Below are positions 1 through 5,044 of a stretch of DNA of 6,611 nt, piece by piece; position 1 is the stretch's first letter; each line of letters begins with the position of its first letter. Source of the stretch: Planctomycetota bacterium (GTDB taxonomy: Bacteria; Planctomycetota; Planctomycetia; Isosphaerales; Isosphaeraceae); assembly GCA_021778575.1 (NCBI GenBank), contig JAJYCH010000282.1, positions 1-6,611 on the forward strand, written 5' to 3'. The translations under genes and the position numbers were made by a program. The notes below the pieces were generated by a model, which worked only from the letters and a program-made list of their open reading frames with translations, had not been told where the DNA came from and ran no database searches.

Positions 1-3000
1 TGATCGTCTTCCTCGGGCCGGTGCCGGTGGTTCCGAGGGAGACGAGCTGATAGTTGGCCTTGTTGGTCGCCGTCGAGGCGTTGAGGGCCTCGTCGAAGGC
101 GACGACGATCTGGGTGTTGGAGCTGGTTCGGGCCACTCCGATCACGCTCGGACCGCTGGGGACGGAGACCACTCCGTAGGCGAACGAAACCGGTGCCGAC
201 GGGACGTCGGGCGAATAGGCTCCGGCGTAGTTGATCAGGAGACCGGGCGCGGTCGGTTTGACGATCAAGGTCAGCGTCGCCGAGGCTCCCGGGGCGATCG
301 TGCCGAAGTTGTCGGTCAGGATTCCGTTGACGACCGAGGCGGTGCCGCCTTGAGTCGACGTCGCGCTGACGAAGGTGATCCCCGAGGGGAGCGAGTCGAC
401 CAGGGAGGCGTTGGTCGCGGCGCTGGTGCCGTGATTGAACAGCGTCAACGTGAAGGTCTGGTTCTGGCCGACGATCCCGGTCTGCGGCGAGACCGACTGG
501 GCCAGGACCAGGTTGATCTGCGGCGTCGCCGCGGCGACGGTAGTCGTCAGGCTGGCCGAGTTGTTGCTGCCGTTGGGGTCGAACTGGTTCCCCGAGACGT
601 TGGCGGCGTTGGTGATCGTCCCGGCCACTGCGGGGGTCACGACGATCGTGAGGGTAGCCGTCGCCCCGGGCGCGATCGATCCCAGGTTGTCGCTGATAAA
701 CGAGCCGCTGGCCGTCGCCGGAGCCCCCTGGCTGGGCGTGGCGCTGACCAAGGTGACGTTGGATGGCAAGAAGTTGTTGACGGTGGCGTTGGTCGCCGTG
801 TTGGGGCCGTAGTTGGTGACCGTCACCGTGTAGGTCAGGTGCGAGCCCACCGTCGCCGGTGCCGAGGCGGTCTCGGTGATCCCCAGGTCAGCGCTCGGCC
901 CGGCTGACGACGGGTTGACGGTGATTGTCTGCGAGGCGAAATTGTCCGAATAGTTGGGGTCGAACGTGGTGCTCGAAACCCCGGGCTGGTCGTTGAATGT
1001 CCCGGCCTGGGCGGCGGTCGCCGTGATGGTCACCGTGATCGACTGACCGGGCGCGAGCGAGCCGAGTTGACCGGTCAGCGTGTTGTTGTTGTCGAACGAC
1101 GCCGTCCCGGCGGTGGTGACGACCGAGAGATTGATCAGGCTGGTCGGCAAGGCGTCATAAAGGACCACGCCGTTGGCGGTGGTCGGCCCGTAGTTGGTGA
1201 TCGTCTCGGTCAGGGTGAACGGGTCTCCCTCGGTCACCGTGCTGCTGGCGGCGGTGGAATTCACCACGAGTTCAGCCCCCGGGCTGGTCGTGATCAACGG
1301 ATAATTGGCCGAGAATTCCTGGGTGTTTCCTTCCGGTCCCGTCAAGGTTGCGCTGAATGACGTGTAGGGGGTGGAAGGATCGGTGAAGGCCGCGCTGAAG
1401 ACGGCGAAGCCCGAAGCGTTGGTCGTCACGTTCAGAGTGTTCAGATAGACCGGACCCTGGCCGTAGCCCGATGGATCGTTGGCGTTGGCAAACAGGTCGA
1501 TTGAATAGGCCGTCGAGGGGACGCCGAAATAGACGCCCGAGACCGTCACCTGGTTGCCCGAGACGGTCGCCCCGTTGATGAACAGCGTCGAGGGAAGTGG
1601 CACGCCAGATCCTGGGAGGTCAATCCCGAGCTTGGCGTTCCCCTTGATGACGTTGCCGCGAATTCCCAGGCCGGTGATGCCGGTCGGGCTGTTGTTGTGG
1701 ACGATGATCCCCGCGCCGCCGCTGTTGGCGATGATGTTGCCCGCGCCCGAGGTCGTGCCGCCGATCGAGTCGTTCAGAGGCAGCGCCGTCGTCGCTCCGG
1801 ATTGCGCGGCGATCGAGACCACGATCCCGTTGCCGGCGTTGGGAAGCGAGGAACCGTCGATCGCCTCGCCGATCAGATTGCCGAAGATGCCGACCGTCCC
1901 GGTCCCGCCAAGCTGGATTCCGTCGCTCGAATTGCCCGAGATCACGTTGCCCGCGCCCGCCACGGTTCCGCCGATGGTCGAGTCGACCACATTGAGAATC
2001 ATCCCGACGACGTTGCCGAAGACCGCTCCGGTTCCAGCGCCGTTGGTGCCGAAATAGTTGCCTGAGACGAGGTCGCCGGCTCCGCTCAGGTAGAGGCCGG
2101 TTCCGGCGTCGCCAAGAGTCTTGCTATTGCCCGAGATCACGTTCCGGGCGCCGGCCGTGGTTCCGCCGATGGTCGAGGCGTTCGCGCCGAGGTAGATCCC
2201 GTCGCTGTTCGGCAGGGTGGCCGTTCCGTCGGCGGTCAGACCAATGATGTTGCCGGCGATCAGGCTGGTGGTCGTGTTGCCGGTGATCCCGATGAAGTTG
2301 CCCGAGATCACGTTGCCGGCGCCGGCGACCGTTCCGCCGATGGTGGTCGAGGCGATACTCTCGGCCGGCGAGGCGCCCGGGGTGCCGAGATAGATCCCGT
2401 AGCTGTTGCCGACGGCGGTGGTGCCGCTGAAATCGGTCCCGATCTTGTTTCCTTCAACGATATTGCCGGTCGCCGGCCCTTCGAACAGGATGCCCACGCC
2501 GGGCGTGGTGTTCGACCCGACGTTGCCCGAGATCACGTTGGCCGCGCCCGAGCTGGTGCCGCCGATCACGTTGTTCGGGCCGATCACCAGCACGCCGTAC
2601 GTGTTGCCGACGGCGGCCGACCCCGCCGCGTTGGTGCCGATCTTGTTTCCTTCAACGATGTTACCCGAGGCACCCGTGCCGACCAGGAGCAGGCCGCCGT
2701 TGGTGTTGCCCGAGATCACGTTCGCGTTCACCGCCGTCGGGCCGCCGATCGTGTTGTTGGCCGTCGCGACGACGATCCCGCTCGCATTCGCCTTCGCCGT
2801 CGTCCCGTCCGGCAAGATCCCGATATAGTCGGCTTCGATCGTTGCCGTGGAGGCTGTTCCGGTCAGGTAGATTGCCGCTCCGCCCTGGCCGGCGTTGGTC
2901 TGGAACCCGACGATCGAGAGACCCCGGACGACGCTCGAAGTCCCCGCGCTGAAGGTCAACCCGTTCGCCCCGAGCCCGGCGGAACTGCCGTCGATCTCGA

Positions 3001-3334
3001 CCAGAGGCGCACCGTTGTAACCGGGCTGAGAGAACCCGTCGATCACCACCGACCGGGTGATCGTCGGCAACGCGGTCGTCGGCGTGATCGTCTGAACCCC
3101 GCTGCCACCCAGGAGGAAAGAGATCGAATCGGCCCCGACCGTGTTGTCGGAATTCGCCGCGATGATCGCCGCCCGGAGCGAGCCACTGATCGGGTTGGCG
3201 TTGTTGCCGTTGTCGGCGGTGGTGCTCACCACGAAGCCGCTCAGCAACTCGCGCCCTTCCAGGCTCTCCAGGATCAAGCGCCGGGCTTTCGACCGTCGAG
3301 CAGGGCGGGCGGTGTGATCAGGACGTCGAGACAT
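1..3334 (-). CDS. Giant surface/exported protein: LEPR-XLL-like N-terminus, right-handed β-helix, Ig-like and three DUF11 domains (partial, C-terminus outside window)
   Basis: The reading frame stays open for 1111 codons and runs off the left edge. The ATG at 3334 is preferred because GGGAGG lies 10 nt upstream; an in-frame ATG at 3358 lacks such a site. Residues 1-19 are strongly basic. Residues 22-33 (LESLEGRELLSG) match the LExLExRxLLS motif of the LEPR-XLL family, found at the start of very long planctomycete proteins and thought to be a sorting signal. There is no classical hydrophobic signal peptide. GSLRAAIIAAN (51-61) is the usual opening of planctomycete β-helix proteins. Residues ~35-585 carry repeated TIGG/NVISGN/GNxIGT units typical of parallel β-helices. 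An Ig-like domain follows (~585-685), then three DUF11-type domains (~688-1055) with (T)NYGP or FNHG and LGSLAPG/FGTIAPG motifs, then an Ig-like start (from ~1058). A structural or adhesive role at the cell surface is inferred; no enzyme motif is visible. No frameshift is seen. Confidence 0.88.
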   Translation of the reverse strand, partial: MSRRPDHTARPARRSKARRLILESLEGRELLSGFVVSTTADNGNNANPISGSLRAAIIAANSDNTVGADSISFLLGGSGVQTITPTTALPTITRSVVIDGFSQPGYNGAPLVEIDGSSAGLGANGLTFSAGTSSVVRGLSIVGFQTNAGQGGAAIYLTGTASTATIEADYIGILPDGTTAKANASGIVVATANNTIGGPTAVNANVISGNTNGGLLLVGTGASGNIVEGNKIGTNAAGSAAVGNTYGVLVIGPNNVIGGTSSGAANVISGNVGSNTTPGVGILFEGPATGNIVEGNKIGTDFSGTTAVGNSYGIYLGTPGASPAESIASTTIGGTVAGAGNVISGNFIGITGNTTTSLIAGNIIGLTADGTATLPNSDGIYLGANASTIGGTTAGARNVISGNSKTLGDAGTGLYLSGAGDLVSGNYFGTNGAGTGAVFGNVVGMILNVVDSTIGGTVAGAGNVISGNSSDGIQLGGTGTVGIFGNLIGEAIDGSSLPNAGNGIVVSIAAQSGATTALPLNDSIGGTTSGAGNIIANSGGAGIIVHNNSPTGITGLGIRGNVIKGNAKLGIDLPGSGVPLPSTLFINGATVSGNQVTVSGVYFGVPSTAYSIDLFANANDPSGYGQGPVYLNTLNVTTNASGFAVFSAAFTDPSTPYTSFSATLTGPEGNTQEFSANYPLITTSPGAELVVNSTAASSTVTEGDPFTLTETITNYGPTTANGVVLYDALPTSLINLSVVTTAGTASFDNNNTLTGQLGSLAPGQSITVTITATAAQAGTFNDQPGVSSTTFDPNYSDNFASQTITVNPSSAGPSADLGITETASAPATVGSHLTYTVTVTNYGPNTATNATVNNFLPSNVTLVSATPSQGAPATASGSFISDNLGSIAPGATATLTIVVTPAVAGTITNAANVSGNQFDPNGSNNSASLTTTVAAATPQINLVLAQSVSPQTGIVGQNQTFTLTLFNHGTSAATNASLVDSLPSGITFVSATSTQGGTASVVNGILTDNFGTIAPGASATLTLIVKPTAPGLLINYAGAYSPDVPSAPVSFAYGVVSVPSGPSVIGVARTSSNTQIVVAFDEALNASTATNKANYQLVSLGTTGTGPRKTI
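165..1276 (-). repeat. Three tandem DUF11-type domains within the surface protein
   Basis: Three segments of about 120-128 residues begin near 1276 (AELVVNST), 893 (ADLGITET) and 520 (INLVLAQS). Each has the DUF11 pattern: a T(V/L)T start strand, a YGP or NHG turn, LP followed by a strand, a (L/F)GxxAPG turn with alternating Thr/Ile/Val, and a final N-rich turn (DPNYSDN, DPNGSNN). The third lacks the final DPNxxxN turn. These domains are usually tandem spacers in bacterial surface proteins. They diverge from each other at DNA level, unlike the β-helix repeats. Confidence 0.8.
1932..2722 (-). repeat. Five identical 17-bp in-frame repeats encoding NVISGN in the β-helix
   Basis: TTGCCCGAGATCACGTT (plus strand) occurs identically at 1932-1948, 2127-2143, 2298-2314, 2523-2539 and 2706-2722. 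The spacings are 195, 171, 225 and 183 nt, all multiples of three, i.e. 57-75 residues or a few β-helix turns. In copies 1-3 the similarity continues into a following segment ending in GTTCCGCCGATGGT (encoding TIGGT). The repeats are part of the coding sequence, not an independent element. Confidence 0.9.
2439..2659 (-). repeat. Pair of identical 23-bp in-frame repeats encoding IVEGNKIG
   Basis: Positions 2439-2461 and 2637-2659 are identical over 23 bases, 198 nt (66 codons) apart. They encode the NIVEGNKIGT turn of two neighbouring β-helix units. Together with the NVISGN repeats they mark a unit of roughly 60-70 residues that has been duplicated within the gene. Confidence 0.85.
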
Positions 3335-3344
3335 CGGGGAAAAT

Positions 3345-3350
3345 CCTCCC
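3345..3350 (-). promoter_or_regulatory. Ribosome binding site of the surface-protein gene
   Basis: On the minus strand GGGAGG lies 10 nt before the ATG at 3334. It decides the start against the in-frame ATG eight codons upstream (3358), which would contain this site inside its own coding sequence. Confidence 0.7.
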
Positions 3351-3465
3351 TGGGGCATGTTATGAGTCGGCTTCGGCAACGCTCGGGACGATCACCAGCA
3401 GCCGGGTTCTGTCGTTCAAGAGTCCACGCGAGAATTCGGGGGGACATTGCGCGTTCGAAACGACC

Positions 3466-3493
3466 AGTCTAGCTCCATGCAATCGCGATTCAA
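3466..3493 (-). promoter_or_regulatory. Weak σ70-like promoter candidate for the surface-protein gene
   Basis: Reading the minus strand, TTGAAT (3493-3488) and TAGACT (3471-3466) are separated by 16 nt; each matches 4 of 6 consensus bases. It lies about 130 nt before the ATG. Such matches arise readily by chance, and an ECF-dependent promoter would look different, so this is only a lead. Confidence 0.15.
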
Positions 3494-3592
3494 GGGTTTG
3501 CTGCAAAAATGGGTGCCTTGCGCAGACTTCGCGGGCGCGAACTCGGCAAGCGCGTATCGAAGCTGGTCGAAAAAATGCGTAGATTCCGGCCA

Positions 3593-3610
3593 ATCCTCAA
3601 AAAGGAGGAT
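3593..3610. repeat. Short inverted repeat downstream of the sigma gene
   Basis: ATCCTC at 3593-3598 and GAGGAT at 3605-3610 form a perfect 6-bp stem around AAAAAG, about 55 nt past the sigma stop codon. On the minus strand the loop is T-rich but no T-run follows the stem, so it is a poor intrinsic terminator. It could be a weak hairpin or a chance arrangement. Confidence 0.3.
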
Positions 3611-3664
3611 CTGCGAGAAGAGGGGGGATTGGGCAGAGATAGGTGATGAGGCCGAAATGGGGGT

Positions 3665-4477
3665 TCAGTCAGTGACGTCGGAGACCAGAACCTCGCGGAG
3701 CTTCTGGAGAGCCCGGGTCTTCTCGTTACTGACGGTCTTGGGGGCGATTCCCCACTGCTGGGCGATCTCGGCGGGTGTTTCGCCCTGAAGCGTCGCCTGG
3801 ATCAAGGCGGCTTCTCTCGGGCTCAGCGATGACAGGATCGCTTCCTGAAGTGTGCTCTGAAGGTCGGCGGTCGAGAGATTGGCTTTGTTCAGATAAGTCG
3901 ACTCGACCGTTTCGAGCGGCTGATAGCTCCGCTCGCGCTGGGCTCGTTTCTTCACGCTGTCGATGGCCCGGAAGAAGTCGGGGCCATCGGCTGTCTCGCG
4001 GCTGAGGACGTCGCGGATGCCAAACTGACCGACCTCGGAGACGAGCTGGTCGAACTGGTCGCGGCCGAGCGTCTGAAGCAGCGTCGTGTAAACCGCCTGG
4101 GTGCAATCGTCGTGTTGCTGGGGCGAGATCCCCGCGCGGAACCAGGCCCGTGCCAGATAGCGGTCGAGCTGGACCAGACCGGCGGAAACCTCGCTCTCGG
4201 TCGCCGGGTCGAGCCCCGAGCCGAACAGGTTGTCCCGTTGCGAGGCGACCAGGGCGTCGTCCCAGGTCGAGACCGAAGCGGTCGACGAGCCCGTGCCAAC
4301 TGTCGCCGGAGGCAACGTCGGCAGATTGGGCGCGTCGATCGGAGCCGCCAGAGTCTCCGGAGAGACCAGGACGTCGATCGGTGCCGGCGCGACACCGCTC
4401 AGGAGCCGAAGGGCTTCCAAGCCCTCGACCCTCGGTCGATACGCCCGACGCTTTGTGCCCCGATTCTCGCCGCTCAA
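3665..4477 (-). CDS. ECF-like RNA polymerase sigma factor with a surface-protein-like N-terminal extension
   Basis: A 270-residue protein. Residues ~98-185 fit sigma region 2 (DDCTQAVYTTLLQTL, then FFRAIDSVKKRAQRER). Residues ~208-262 are a clear sigma region 4: LSPREAALIQATLQGETP followed by the helix-turn-helix EIAQQWGIAPKTVSNEKTRA and LQKLREVL. It should bind core RNA polymerase and recognise a dedicated promoter. ECF sigmas are usually ~180-200 residues; the extra ~75 residues are odd. A basic start (KRRAYRPR) leads to VEGLEALRLLSG (17-28), close to the LExLExRxLLSG motif of the downstream surface protein but with the Arg one place later, then a Pro/Ala/Thr/Ser-rich linker (29-75). The start is TTG at 4477: AGGAGG sits 11 nt upstream, an in-frame TGA lies three codons before it, and the frame has no internal ATG. 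The divergent kinase neighbour suggests control by phosphorylation (inference). No anti-sigma gene is visible. Confidence 0.85.
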   Translation of the reverse strand: MSGENRGTKRRAYRPRVEGLEALRLLSGVAPAPIDVLVSPETLAAPIDAPNLPTLPPATVGTGSSTASVSTWDDALVASQRDNLFGSGLDPATESEVSAGLVQLDRYLARAWFRAGISPQQHDDCTQAVYTTLLQTLGRDQFDQLVSEVGQFGIRDVLSRETADGPDFFRAIDSVKKRAQRERSYQPLETVESTYLNKANLSTADLQSTLQEAILSSLSPREAALIQATLQGETPAEIAQQWGIAPKTVSNEKTRALQKLREVLVSDVTD

Positions 4478-4488
4478 GGTCGATCAAA

Positions 4489-4494
4489 CCTCCT
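4489..4494 (-). promoter_or_regulatory. Strong Shine-Dalgarno site supporting the TTG start of the sigma gene
   Basis: On the minus strand AGGAGG lies 11 nt before TTG at 4477, and the in-frame stop TGA (4486-4484) falls between the two. Translation of this frame therefore cannot begin further upstream, and the site supports keeping the unusual N-terminal extension. Confidence 0.75.
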
Positions 4495-4583
4495 GCCAAC
4501 CACTCGTCCAACGAAACGAGACGGTCGAACATAACCGAACACTCGCGATCCATCGAGATCAGCTTCGACCAGGAATGAATCCG

Positions 4584-4599
4584 ATGATATCATGCATGC
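4584..4599. repeat. Overlapping palindromes in the divergent region
   Basis: ATGATATCAT (4584-4593) is a perfect 10-bp palindrome, overlapped by ATGCAT (4592-4597) and GCATGC (4594-4599). It lies about 110 bp upstream of the sigma start codon, where an operator would be plausible. Palindromes this short can occur by chance. Confidence 0.3.
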
Positions 4600-4702
4600 G
4601 TCCGTCTTTCAAGCGGGAATTCGCGAGGTTGAGCGGTCAAATCGCCTAAAATCGGCGTGACCCCTGTCCTTAAGATCGCTCTTTGAGGGGGTGACCAGCG
4701 AC

Positions 4703-4715
4703 ATTTTCCGAAAAT
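4703..4715. repeat. 13-bp odd palindrome
   Basis: ATTTTC-C-GAAAAT is symmetric around C4709, near the middle of the divergent spacer. It is a candidate protein-binding site; nothing in the sequence names the protein. Confidence 0.3.
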
Positions 4716-4749
4716 TCCAGCCGGATCGGCTCGCAGCCTGATTCTGGGC

Positions 4750-4766
4750 GACAACGTTTTGTTGTC
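4750..4766. repeat. 17-bp inverted repeat GACAAC-N5-GTTGTC
   Basis: Perfect 6-bp arms (4750-4755 and 4761-4766) surround GTTTT. The symmetry and spacing fit a dimeric regulator site or a small hairpin. It lies about 280 bp before the kinase start and about 270 bp before the sigma start, almost exactly midway. Confidence 0.35.
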
Positions 4767-5030
4767 CTATCACCACACTACGACGTGGGATGACCTCTTG
4801 CATTCGAACCGCGGTTTTCGATCAAAAACAAAGCCAAGGATTGAAACCCGAGCGAAGTTCCGGCCACCCCGAGCCGGTTGGGGCCGGTCATCGAAAATCC
4901 GGAGAAGTTGGTTCGGTCGGTGCGGTCAGGTGCTAGCGTACTCTTTCACGGATCGATACCATTCTGCGCGTGGGACCAAGCGATCAGGACCGCGTCGACG
5001 CGACCGGCTTGCTCGGGACCGCCTGCAATT

Positions 5031-5035
5031 GGAAG
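5031..5035 (+). promoter_or_regulatory. Ribosome binding site of the kinase gene
   Basis: GGAAG lies 9 nt before ATG at 5045. It is only moderately strong, but the alternative in-frame GTG at 4970 has no purine-rich site before it, and an in-frame TAG at 4934 limits any extension. Confidence 0.5.
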
Positions 5036-5044
5036 CCAACGCTC

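Larger units (their letters stand above)
3335..3664. other. Intergenic region between sigma factor and surface-protein genes
   Basis: These 330 bases separate two minus-strand genes. No open frame here has a believable start with a ribosome site or a recognisable product. The only visible structures are a short inverted repeat at 3593-3610 and a weak σ70-like promoter match at 3466-3493. No strong terminator (GC stem plus T-run) follows the sigma gene, so read-through into the surface-protein gene cannot be excluded. The length is enough for a separate promoter and a long leader. Confidence 0.6.
4478..5044. other. Divergent intergenic region between sigma factor and kinase genes
   Basis: 567 bases with no supported gene. 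It should hold the promoters of both divergent genes. The stretch around 4700-4850 is richer in A/T than its surroundings and includes short palindromes (4584-4599, 4703-4715, 4750-4766). Open frames here, such as one on the minus strand at 4609-4803, lack ribosome sites and recognisable products. I could not pick a convincing -35/-10 pair for either gene. Confidence 0.6.

Noticed and set aside
1932..2722. Repeated 17-mers as a CRISPR array
   Set aside because: Spacings are 171-225 nt, all multiples of three, inside a continuous coding frame encoding NVISGN; they are protein repeats.
350..2828. Plus-strand open frames (e.g. 350-907, 435-812, 1554-2057, 2406-2828)
   Set aside because: They are antisense shadows of the β-helix/DUF11 gene; their Pro/Val/Leu-rich or Arg/Gly-rich products reflect the repeats on the other strand.
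3360..3593. 77-codon minus-strand frame ending just before the surface-protein start
   Set aside because: It starts at TTG without a properly spaced ribosome site and the product resembles nothing I recognise; the adjacency of its stop to the next gene is probably chance.
3726..4553. Minus-strand 275-codon frame overlapping the sigma gene, starting upstream at 4553
   Set aside because: Its product is Arg/Gly/Asp-rich with no domain, whereas the overlapping frame has clear sigma regions 2 and 4.
4657..4696. CCCCT...AGGGG arrangement as a terminator or hairpin
   Set aside because: The stem is only 5 bp with a long loop and no T-run follows, so it is not a convincing structure.
4609..4803. 64-codon minus-strand frame in the divergent spacer
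   Set aside because: It has an ATG but no purine-rich site upstream, and its composition does not look like the neighbouring genes.
4970..5044. Kinase start at GTG 4970, 25 codons upstream
   Set aside because: No ribosome site precedes it, and related kinases usually begin shortly before the RDLLFG region, which fits ATG 5045.
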